Below are positions 23,620-31,520 of a stretch of 46,084 nucleotides of DNA, one piece after another (within the stretch, counting starts at the first letter, position 1; every line of letters starts with the position of its first letter). The notes under the pieces are model-generated. The model was not told the DNA's origin and did not search any database. It saw only the letters and a list, made by a program, of their open reading frames with translations. The DNA lies in assembly GCA_016929295.1 (NCBI GenBank), contig JAFGJB010000086.1, positions 1 through 46,084 of the forward strand. The letters run 5' to 3'. The position numbers and the translations under genes were made by a program. This stretch comes from Candidatus Zhuqueibacterota bacterium (GTDB lineage Bacteria > Zhuqueibacterota > Zhuqueibacteria > Residuimicrobiales > Krinioviventaceae).

Positions 23620-25950
23620 TTGAATTCGAGCGATAGAGAAATTTCTCCTGTGCATGCTTTTCTGGACCTGTTATTTCGCCGCGGCTGGTATGTTTTGATC
23701 TGCGTCTGCGCTGTGATTGTGCCGGTGCTCTATTATAATGCCACCGCCACGAGATACTACCAGGCGTCCACGACGATTATTTACGAACAACCGCAAGCCC
23801 CTTTTACGACCGGGCAACAACCCTATCGCTACCAGCCCATCAAAGAAACGCTTTTGAACCAAATTCAGGAAATTAAAAGTCGTGCTGTTGCCTTTGAGGT
23901 TGTGGAAAAGCTGCCGGAATGGATCAAGGAGCAATTTCCACTGCCTGAGAATCCTCCCCCCGGCTTTGATATGCAATCCTACTATGCCGCCATTATAAAG
24001 AGCAATATAGATGCGGTCCCCCTGGCTGAATCGGATGTGATACAGATTCGTGTCAAGGCTGCCCATGATCCATATGTCGCCATGACGATCGCCAACACCA
24101 TCTGCGATGTTCTGCAGGAGCGCAATCTGCGCATACGTCGCGAAGGCGTGAGCGATATGCGGGTCTTTATCGAAGAGCAGCTGCTCTCGTACAAGACCAA
24201 GCTGGATCAAGCTGAATCGGCTCTGCGCACCTTCAAGGTGAATAATCGCGTCACCTCCCTGGATAAAGAAGTTGAGGAGCAATTGCAGCTAGCCAAAAAT
24301 ATCGAGCTAAAGTATCAGGAAGCAAAGAATGAACGGGAGCGTACGGAGCAGTTGTTGACCTCGGTGAATAAGCAAATCTATGAACGACAGAAGAATCTCG
24401 TCCCGTCTATCGCTAACGTGTCGAATCAGATCATCCAGCAGCTCAAGCAGCAGTTGTCAACCCTTCAGGATACCTATATCACACTGCAATTGCAGGGGAT
24501 TGCGGATGATAATCCCAAAATGGCCGAGATCAAAAATGCCATGATGCATGTTCGTCTGAGCCTGGCTGAGGAAGCGCGCAAGCTCGCGGAACAGGAAAAC
24601 CTTGTTGATCCTGTTTCGCAAATGTCATCTTTTTATCAGCGCCGGATCGAACTGGATCTCACACTGCAAATGCTGCGCGCGCAGGAACAGTCTCTTGCCG
24701 CATCTCTCAAGGATTATGAAGATTCACTTCGACGGCTGCCGGACAAAGAATTTGAATTGGCTCGCCTGACGCGCGATCGTGATTTGGCCTACAATCTGTA
24801 CAATATTCTCTCTGAACGTCGGGAAGAAGCGCGCATCAGCGAGGCAGAAAAAATTGGCGATATGAGGATCATTGATCGCGCTCAGCTGCCCAAAAAACCG
24901 ATACTCCCGCGTGTGGAGTTGAATCTTGCCATTGGTTTCATGCTGGGATTGACAATTGGACTTGGCCTGACCTTTTTCCTGGAATCCCTGGATACATCAT
25001 TAAAAACACCCGAGGATGTGGAGAAAAAAACCGGTCTGACAATTCTTGGCTCAATTCCCCGTATCAGAGGCTTGAGTGGTTCAGTGAATGAGAACCAGGC
25101 GACCGTCGGCGATCCCGCTGCCCTGGTGACCCATTCGCAGCCGTCCTCACCGGCTTCCGAGGCCTATCGAACCCTGCGTACAAATCTGCAATTTTCCGAT
25201 GTATCGCAAAAATTACGCTCACTCATGATCACCAGTTCGGGACCGCGTGAAGGCAAATCGACGACGGCAGCCAATGTGGCCACTGCGACCGCGCAAATGG
25301 GATTGCGAACCCTGCTCATCGACGCTGATCTTCGTCGGCCGACATTGCACAAGCTGTTCAACATCAATCGCGAACCGGGACTGGCGGATATCCTGATGCA
25401 CTATTATAAAAAAGATCAGCTGGATCAAGTCGCTCCGCGCCTGCGGCCGGAAAATGAAGACGACATGCACGATGGCTATTCGGAAAGACAAACCTCGTTG
25501 CGCGCCAAAAAAGCGATACAACAGATGGCCGCACTTGATCTGTCACTCAATGCTGCCATTCATAAAACCCGCGTCGATAAACTGGATATTTTGACATGCG
25601 GCATACTGCCGCCCAATCCGTCAGAAATACTTGCCGGCGAAACCATGCGAGATCTCTTGTCGCTTTTGAAAGAGAAATACGAATTTGTCGTTGTCGATGC
25701 CCCGCCCGTCATTGCCGTGACGGATGCGGCGGTCCTGGCGCCGCAAGTCGATGGCGCTCTCATGGTCATTGAATCGGCAAAGAATGACCGTGAGATTATC
25801 CTGAAAGCGAAAGGTCTTCTCGATCGCGTCAAAGTAAATCTGTTGGGTGCTGTTCTGAACAATGTCAGAGCAAAAAATCTCTACGGAGATTATGATTACT
25901 ATTATACATACTATTCGACAGATTCAAAACATCACAAAAGGAGCAGATAA
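23620..25950 (+). CDS. Wzz-type chain-length determinant / BY-kinase (polysaccharide tyrosine autokinase)
   Basis: A 776-residue inner-membrane protein combining a polysaccharide co-polymerase with a bacterial tyrosine kinase, like Wzc. TM1 at about residues 22-42 (GWYVLICVCAVIVPVLYYN), a periplasmic Wzz domain with long coiled coil (about 170-400), TM2 LAIGFMLGLTIGLGLTFFLE, then the cytosolic kinase. Walker A GPREGKST at residues 541-548, Walker A' LLIDADLRRP, Walker B FVVVDAPPV. The tail DYDYYYTYYSTD is the expected Tyr-rich autophosphorylation cluster. About 62 residues separate GLADIL from LDIL, longer than usual, because of an acidic-then-basic insertion near residues 600-640. Cycling phosphorylation with a phosphatase normally controls polymer length; no phosphatase gene is adjacent. 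TTG start with GAAGGAG. Confidence 0.94.
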   Translation: MNSSDREISPVHAFLDLLFRRGWYVLICVCAVIVPVLYYNATATRYYQASTTIIYEQPQAPFTTGQQPYRYQPIKETLLNQIQEIKSRAVAFEVVEKLPEWIKEQFPLPENPPPGFDMQSYYAAIIKSNIDAVPLAESDVIQIRVKAAHDPYVAMTIANTICDVLQERNLRIRREGVSDMRVFIEEQLLSYKTKLDQAESALRTFKVNNRVTSLDKEVEEQLQLAKNIELKYQEAKNERERTEQLLTSVNKQIYERQKNLVPSIANVSNQIIQQLKQQLSTLQDTYITLQLQGIADDNPKMAEIKNAMMHVRLSLAEEARKLAEQENLVDPVSQMSSFYQRRIELDLTLQMLRAQEQSLAASLKDYEDSLRRLPDKEFELARLTRDRDLAYNLYNILSERREEARISEAEKIGDMRIIDRAQLPKKPILPRVELNLAIGFMLGLTIGLGLTFFLESLDTSLKTPEDVEKKTGLTILGSIPRIRGLSGSVNENQATVGDPAALVTHSQPSSPASEAYRTLRTNLQFSDVSQKLRSLMITSSGPREGKSTTAANVATATAQMGLRTLLIDADLRRPTLHKLFNINREPGLADILMHYYKKDQLDQVAPRLRPENEDDMHDGYSERQTSLRAKKAIQQMAALDLSLNAAIHKTRVDKLDILTCGILPPNPSEILAGETMRDLLSLLKEKYEFVVVDAPPVIAVTDAAVLAPQVDGALMVIESAKNDREIILKAKGLLDRVKVNLLGAVLNNVRAKNLYGDYDYYYTYYSTDSKHHKRSR

Positions 25951-26042
25951 AAATCCATCTGAAGGTCGTAAGCGCAAAGAAGAATTGCAAACTCGGATCC
26001 ACAGCAGCACGGTTGCCAAGGTGAATTTTAAAAGACGAACTC

Positions 26043-27479
26043 ATGACGAACCTGAGACGAAAAGCGGTTGACAATGTGACGCGCGTGTTGGATATCGTGG
26101 CCATGCTGCTCACCTTTGCATTTGCACTTTATTTGCACGCACCCAAAGCGATCCCGCCCGATATCATCGGCTTTTTATCATACAAGTTCTCTCTCAGCAA
26201 TTTCATGGCGCTTTTCTTTTTGGTGTGGGGATGGTCCTATTTGTTCAGTCGATTCGGCCTCTACGATACCAGACGATTCACCGGCATTCTCGTCGAATGG
26301 TTTGATGTTGTCAGAGCAGTGACTGTCGGCGTCATGCTGTTTGGTGCGGTCAGCGTCGCCTTCGGTCGGCATCATGTGAATCAAAGCGTTTTTTTCACAT
26401 TCTGGCTGTCCTGCACCGTTCTCACCGTACTCGAGCGATGGCTCTATCGGCAATACATCATTCATTTGCGCACGAGTGGACGTAACTTGCGACACGTCGT
26501 CTTTATCGGCAGCAATGCCAGGGCAATCGAGTTGGCGAAAAAAATTCTCAGCCGCCCGGAGTTTGGCTACCGGCTCACCGGTTTTGTCGATGATGAGATT
26601 CATCACATTGCAGATAAGGGATTGAAAGCGAGAGTGATATGCACGATTCAAGAGTTTCCAGCGTTTCTTGAAAAACATGTTGTGGATGAAGTTTATATTG
26701 TGTTGCCGATCAAAAAATATTACGAGGAAATTCGCAGCATCATCACACTGTGCCAGGATATTGGCATTATCTGTCGCGTGCCGTCAAACTGGTTCGAAAT
26801 CCAGACTCTCATGACTGTATCATTTGAAGTGGACGACGAGCCGATCATGACTGTCTATACGGGATCGTCCCATCAGCTTGAGTATATGTGGCTAAAACGG
26901 CTGATAGATATCATTTTTTCAGCGGCAGCGCTGTTGCTCTTTTCGCCATTCTTTGTCATCCTGGCCATCTGGATTAAATTAACTTCTCCAGGCCCGGTGT
27001 TTTTCACACAGGAGCGCATCGGCTATAACCGGCGTACTTTCAAGATGATCAAGTTTCGGACGATGGTGGCCGGGGCGGAAGATCTGCAGGAACATCTGGA
27101 GCATCTGAACGAAGCGGATGGGCCGGCCTTTAAAATCAAGGATGATCCGCGAATCACACCCGCCGGAAAATGGCTGCGAAAAACGAGCCTCGATGAAATT
27201 CCGCAGCTCTTAAACGTCTTGTCGGGCGATATGAGCCTGGTTGGTCCGCGCCCGTTGCCCACCCGTGATGCGGCGGGCATCGAGAAGCGATGGCAAAAAC
27301 GGCGATTTAGCATGCGCCCCGGTTTGACCTGTTTGTGGCAGATCGGCAAGAGAAATCAGATGCGCTTTGAGGATTGGATGAAACTTGACCTTGAATACAT
27401 TGATAGTTGGTCTATTCGACTGGATTTTTATATCCTTGCAAAAACAATTCCTGTGATCATCAGAGGAACCGGTCATTGA
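26043..27479 (+). CDS. polyprenyl-phosphate glycosyl-1-phosphate transferase (WcaJ/WbaP-type)
   Basis: A 478-residue membrane enzyme that starts the repeat unit by moving a sugar-1-phosphate (often glucose or galactose) from a UDP-sugar to undecaprenyl phosphate. Several N-terminal TM helices lead to a CoA-binding-like domain (VVFIGSNARAIELAKKIL, GYRLTGFVDDE). The catalytic domain begins near residue 283: KRLIDIIFSAAALLLFSPFF (re-entrant helix), KLTSPGPVFFTQERIG, FKMIKFRTMV, GKWLRKTSLDEIPQLLNVLS, GDMSLVGPRPLP and RPGLTCLWQIGKRN. All are diagnostic of the family. The 92-nt gap before it holds no gene. The RBS is weak. GalU at 14473 could supply UDP-glucose; the actual sugar is not readable. 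Confidence 0.95.
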   Translation: MTNLRRKAVDNVTRVLDIVAMLLTFAFALYLHAPKAIPPDIIGFLSYKFSLSNFMALFFLVWGWSYLFSRFGLYDTRRFTGILVEWFDVVRAVTVGVMLFGAVSVAFGRHHVNQSVFFTFWLSCTVLTVLERWLYRQYIIHLRTSGRNLRHVVFIGSNARAIELAKKILSRPEFGYRLTGFVDDEIHHIADKGLKARVICTIQEFPAFLEKHVVDEVYIVLPIKKYYEEIRSIITLCQDIGIICRVPSNWFEIQTLMTVSFEVDDEPIMTVYTGSSHQLEYMWLKRLIDIIFSAAALLLFSPFFVILAIWIKLTSPGPVFFTQERIGYNRRTFKMIKFRTMVAGAEDLQEHLEHLNEADGPAFKIKDDPRITPAGKWLRKTSLDEIPQLLNVLSGDMSLVGPRPLPTRDAAGIEKRWQKRRFSMRPGLTCLWQIGKRNQMRFEDWMKLDLEYIDSWSIRLDFYILAKTIPVIIRGTGH

Positions 27480-27531
27480 TGGCGACCGGCATGGCAAGCA
27501 TTGAGTGTCAGGCAGCAAAAGGAATTGGCGT

Positions 27532-28665
27532 ATGTTTGTATCAGTTGTCATGCCCTGTTTGAATGAACACGAGACCCTGGGAATCTGCATTCAAAAGGCA
27601 AAAGACGCGCTGGATCGTCTTGACATCGAGGGTGAAATCATTGTTGCGGATAACGGCTCCAAAGATGGCTCGCAAGAGATCGCTCGTTCCTATGGGGTCC
27701 GAGTGGTCGAAGAGTTGCAGAAAGGATATGGCAATGCCTATCGAGCCGGCATCGCTCACGCTCGCGGTGACTATATCATCATCGGTGATTCGGATGATTC
27801 GTACGATTTTAGCGATATCGGCCGATTTTATGACAAGCTAAAGGACGGCTATGACCTCGTCATGGGCACGCGCCTGAAAGGCAGAATCGAAAAAGGCGCC
27901 ATGCCGTGGCTGCATCAATATGTCGGCAATCCCATCCTCACCGGCATTCTGAACATTTTCTTCCGATCCGGCATCTCAGACGCTCATTGCGGAATGCGCG
28001 CTTTCACCAGAGATGCCTATGACAAAATGGAACTGCAGACGGCCGGCATGGAATTCGCCTCGGAGATGGTCATCAAGGCATCTCTGCTCAAGCTGAAAAT
28101 AATTGAAATTCCGATCACTCTGCATCGCGACGGACGGAGTGGCGCGCCGCATCTGCGATCTTTTCGCGACGGCTGGCGACATCTGCGATTCATGCTGCTG
28201 CATAGCCCCTCACATCTTTATATGTGGCCGGGCTTTTTCCTGTTTTGCCTGGGTATGCTGACCATGCTGCTCTTGCTGCTCGAGCCATTTTACTTTGGCG
28301 GACGACTTGTTGATCTTCATATTATGGTTTTTGGCAGTCTGCTGTCGATCCTCGGTTTTCAAACGATCACTCTTGGCATCTATGCCCGCATCTATGCGGT
28401 GACTCACAATTTCATCCCGCAGGGTCAATTTCTGCAAAGAATGTTCAAAATTTTTAATTTGGAGAGAGGATTGGCTTTGGGCGCCTTCATCTTCGCACTG
28501 GGTTTCGGCCTCGGCGGCTATATTTTTTTCAAATGGATGCAAAGCCACGGCGGCGCATTCAATGAATTGCGCTTTGCGATATTTGCCTCCACTTTGCTGA
28601 TCATCGGCACCCAGGTCATTTTTTCCTCTTTCTTTCTCAGTATGCTGGGTATTGCACGGAAATAA
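27532..28665 (+). CDS. family 2 glycosyltransferase, polyprenyl-phosphate type with C-terminal membrane domain
   Basis: A 377-residue GT2 enzyme. The catalytic domain has VSVVMPCLNEHETLG, the nucleotide Asp in IIVADNGSKDGSQEIA, KGYGNAYRAGIAHARGDY and the metal-binding DSDDSYDF. A conserved AHCGMRAFTRDAY, PITLHRDGRSGAPHLRSFRD block follows, as in dolichyl/polyprenyl-phosphate mannose or glucose synthases. About four TM helices make up residues 220-377. It may make polyprenyl-P-sugar, the donor for the GT39-like enzyme encoded at 34773, or add a sugar directly. The ATG at 27532 has AAGGA upstream; the GTG at 27505 is rejected. The gap to the next gene is 18 nt. Confidence 0.9.
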   Translation: MFVSVVMPCLNEHETLGICIQKAKDALDRLDIEGEIIVADNGSKDGSQEIARSYGVRVVEELQKGYGNAYRAGIAHARGDYIIIGDSDDSYDFSDIGRFYDKLKDGYDLVMGTRLKGRIEKGAMPWLHQYVGNPILTGILNIFFRSGISDAHCGMRAFTRDAYDKMELQTAGMEFASEMVIKASLLKLKIIEIPITLHRDGRSGAPHLRSFRDGWRHLRFMLLHSPSHLYMWPGFFLFCLGMLTMLLLLLEPFYFGGRLVDLHIMVFGSLLSILGFQTITLGIYARIYAVTHNFIPQGQFLQRMFKIFNLERGLALGAFIFALGFGLGGYIFFKWMQSHGGAFNELRFAIFASTLLIIGTQVIFSSFFLSMLGIARK

Positions 28666-28683
28666 CGGAGTTCATCAGCCCTC

Positions 28684-30426
28684 ATGATCATAATCGGATT
28701 GAATGACGTCGCTGGCGCTCATCACAACAGCAGCGTCGCTTTGATAAAAGACGGTGACGTCCTCTTTGGCGCTTCGGAAGAGCGCTTCAGCCGCATTAAA
28801 TTTGATATGAATTTCCCCTGTCAGGCACTGCAAGCAGCGCTGAAATTTGCCAATATCTCTCTCGAGCAGGTGGATTATTTTGCCGTCGGCTATCCGCCGT
28901 CGCCTTTTTATCTTGATCTTTTTTGCCGGAAATTCTGCGATGTGCCGCGCTCTCTGTTCGGGCTCGTCGGTCACAATTTGAGCGGAATGATGAAATACCT
29001 TGCTCCCAACTTTAGGAAAATGTACAAGCCGGCCATCTATCAGAATGGTTTGAAAAAAATGCATGTGCCCGATGCAAAGATCGTCTATATGGACCACCAT
29101 CAATCCCACGCCGCAAGCGCTTACCGCTGCAGCGGCTTCGATGACTGCCTGACGATCAGCATGGATGGCTTTGGCCCCAACGGGGCGGGCAAAAATATCG
29201 CCGGCCAGGTTTATCTGTGTGGCGATGGAAAAATGACGCTTTTAGAAGAAATCCCTCTCTACGCCACCGCCCTGTGGTATTCGGCTTTCACCGTCTGTCT
29301 CGGCCTGAAATATATGGATGGCGAAGGCAAAACAATGGGGCTCGCCGCTTATGGTGATCCGGGTGTGTGCTATGACGACATCAAGGAGATGGTTTTTCAA
29401 TATCATGACGGCGCCTGGAAGGGCTATCCGTTCTGGGTTGATTATATCATGGTGCCGCGCGATACGGTTTTGATGAAGACGGTGTCCGGCCGACGGATCA
29501 TGGCATTAATCGATGAACACGGCCAGGAAAATGTCGCGGCGGCCGCACAGCGACTTTTAGAGGAACGGATTCTCGATTTCATCGAGCAGATTCAGCAGAA
29601 ATATCGCTTTCGCCGGGTCGCTCTGGCCGGCGGCACGTTCTTGAATGTCAAGGTGAACAAGCTCATTCGCGAACTGCCCTACGTGGACGATATCTTTGTC
29701 CATCCGCACGCCAGCGATGGCGGCACGGCCATCGGCGCGGCATTGCAGCTCTATCATGAAAAAACCGGCGAGCCGACTATCCATAAACTGATGGACGCCA
29801 ATTTGGGTGTCGAGTACACGGATGCGGAAATTGAAGCTGATCTCAAACTGTTCGAGGATCAAGTCGAGTGGCAAGAGCTGGATGGACGATTGCCGGAATA
29901 TGTCGCAGCTGCGCTCGCCGACGGCAAGGTGATCGGCTGGTTCCAGGGTCGTGAAGAGTGGGGGCCACGCGCTCTGGGGCGACGCAGTGTGCTGGCCGAT
30001 CCCCGCGATCCACATACGCGCGACAAGATCAACAGCCAGATGAAAAATCGCGATTGGTTCATGCCATTCGCTCCGAGCTGTCTCGAGGATAAAGGCCATT
30101 TGCATTTCAAGAATTTTTGTCCATCGCCGTTCATGACGTTGGCATTTGATGTCATTGAAGGAAAGGAGCACGATATCGCTTCCGCCATTCATGTCGATAG
30201 CACCGCCCGCGTTCACAGCGTCCGCCCGGATAATGAAAAATACTATGCGGTGATTTCGCACTTTGATGAACTAACCGGCGTGCCGGTCATTTTGAACACG
30301 AGTTTCAACAGGCATGGACTGCCGATCGTTCATCGCCCGAAAGAGGCGATCGAACATCTGCTGTGGGGCTGTGTGCACGAGCTGGCTATCGGCAGTTATA
30401 TCGTTCGCAAACGAGCCGAAAATTGA
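28684..30426 (+). CDS. carbamoyltransferase (NodU/CmcH/TobZ family)
   Basis: A 580-residue enzyme that transfers a carbamoyl group from carbamoyl phosphate, via carbamoyl-AMP, to a hydroxyl of a sugar or other small molecule. The N-terminal Carbam_trans_N domain (about 1-350) has IIGLNDVAGAHHNSSVALIK, GASEERFSRIKFDMNFP and MDHHQSHAASAYRCSGF; H138 and H142 form the metal-binding HxxxH pair. GLAAYGDPG and LAGGTFLNVKVNK follow. The C-terminal YrdC-like/Carbam_trans_C part has GWFQGREEWGPRALGRRSVL, MPFAPSCLED and VILNTSFNRHGLPIVHRP. Its position suggests carbamoylation of a sugar in the exopolysaccharide. Its stop is 1 nt from the next start, so translation is coupled. Confidence 0.93.
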   Translation: MIIIGLNDVAGAHHNSSVALIKDGDVLFGASEERFSRIKFDMNFPCQALQAALKFANISLEQVDYFAVGYPPSPFYLDLFCRKFCDVPRSLFGLVGHNLSGMMKYLAPNFRKMYKPAIYQNGLKKMHVPDAKIVYMDHHQSHAASAYRCSGFDDCLTISMDGFGPNGAGKNIAGQVYLCGDGKMTLLEEIPLYATALWYSAFTVCLGLKYMDGEGKTMGLAAYGDPGVCYDDIKEMVFQYHDGAWKGYPFWVDYIMVPRDTVLMKTVSGRRIMALIDEHGQENVAAAAQRLLEERILDFIEQIQQKYRFRRVALAGGTFLNVKVNKLIRELPYVDDIFVHPHASDGGTAIGAALQLYHEKTGEPTIHKLMDANLGVEYTDAEIEADLKLFEDQVEWQELDGRLPEYVAAALADGKVIGWFQGREEWGPRALGRRSVLADPRDPHTRDKINSQMKNRDWFMPFAPSCLEDKGHLHFKNFCPSPFMTLAFDVIEGKEHDIASAIHVDSTARVHSVRPDNEKYYAVISHFDELTGVPVILNTSFNRHGLPIVHRPKEAIEHLLWGCVHELAIGSYIVRKRAEN

Positions 30427-30427
30427 T

Positions 30428-31516
30428 ATGGCAGTCGGTGAACGCAAAAAGAGAGTGCTTTTTATTCTCAAAGTGCCGCCGCCCTACGGAGGCGGTGAAA
30501 TTGAGCACCAGTATCTATATAATGCGCTCAAATACGATTACAAATTCCTGCTTTTTGCTCGCAAGTCGCACAACAAGGCGAAGCAGGGCCGCCTGTCGCT
30601 GGCAAATGTGCTTTTTGGCGCGTTGATGATCGTTAGAGTGGTGTTCGTGTGTATTGTACGCCGGCCCACGGTGGTGTTCATCTGGCTGCCCAAAGATCTG
30701 CCGGCTTATCTGCGAACCATTTTCCTGGCCGCACTCTTGCGCCTCTTTGGGACAAAAGTCATCGGCGATTTGCACGGCATGGGATTTGATTTTTTACAGC
30801 GACGAGCGCAAAAGTGGTATTTGCGACACAGCATCAACGTCTTTTCAACCATCCGTGTTCTCAGTCCCAAGATTGCAGAACGACTGCGGGACTGCGGATT
30901 TCGTAACGAGCTCGTGCCGATCGACAACGGTGTGGCAGCGCCGAATTATCTGAAAATCAAAACATCTTCATTTGAGCAGCCGCTCAGGTTGCTCTATCTC
31001 GGCACTATATCCGAATCAAAAGGATTTCTGCGCGTCCTCGAACTGGCAAAATATCTGCATCGACTGCATGTGCGTTTCTCTCTGACTGTCGTCGGTGAAT
31101 GGCGGGACGGACAATTTCGTCAAAATGCAAGAAAATTTATCAAAGACAACGGCCTGGGCTTTTCTGTTTTATTTTCAGGCATGCGGCTGGCTGACGAAAA
31201 GTGGAAAATTCTCTGGAAGAGCCATCTGCTGCTGCACTTTACCGACTGGGACGGACAGCCGCTGACCATCATCGAAGCGATGGCCGCCGGTGTTCCCACG
31301 ATTGCGACGCCCGTCGGCGCGATCAGCGAAATGATCGAACATAATGTGGACGGTTTTCTGATTGATCGAGTCGACCAGGCCACTCACATCATCACGGAAT
31401 TGTTAGCCGGGCGACTGGATTATGATGCCGTATCGACGAGCGCGCGGCGAACGTTTGAGCGGCGTTTTACGGTTGAAAAATATATCGATAATATCGAGAG
31501 ACTTGTTCAGGGATGA
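30428..31516 (+). CDS. family 4 glycosyltransferase
   Basis: A 362-residue GT-B enzyme. The N-terminal Rossmann half has RVLFILKVPPPYGGGEIEHQ (acceptor-side Gly loop) and VIGDLHGMGFDFL. The C-terminal donor half has LRLLYLGTISESKGFLRVLE, SLTVVGEWRDG, SVLFSGMRLADEKWKILWKS and the GT4 signature DGQPLTIIEAMAAGVPTIAT followed by PVGAISEMIEHNVDGFLI. The E-x7-E type motif supports a retaining mechanism. Donor and acceptor are unknown. The ATG at 30428 is 1 nt after the carbamoyltransferase stop; the longer frame from 30314 overlaps that gene and is rejected. Confidence 0.9.
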   Translation: MAVGERKKRVLFILKVPPPYGGGEIEHQYLYNALKYDYKFLLFARKSHNKAKQGRLSLANVLFGALMIVRVVFVCIVRRPTVVFIWLPKDLPAYLRTIFLAALLRLFGTKVIGDLHGMGFDFLQRRAQKWYLRHSINVFSTIRVLSPKIAERLRDCGFRNELVPIDNGVAAPNYLKIKTSSFEQPLRLLYLGTISESKGFLRVLELAKYLHRLHVRFSLTVVGEWRDGQFRQNARKFIKDNGLGFSVLFSGMRLADEKWKILWKSHLLLHFTDWDGQPLTIIEAMAAGVPTIATPVGAISEMIEHNVDGFLIDRVDQATHIITELLAGRLDYDAVSTSARRTFERRFTVEKYIDNIERLVQG

Positions 31517-31520
31517 GATC

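Noticed and set aside
25862-26071. A 69-codon + frame between the autokinase and the sugar phosphotransferase
   Set aside because: It starts inside the autokinase coding end in another frame, lacks an RBS and is low-complexity Lys/Arg/Thr; treated as a shadow.
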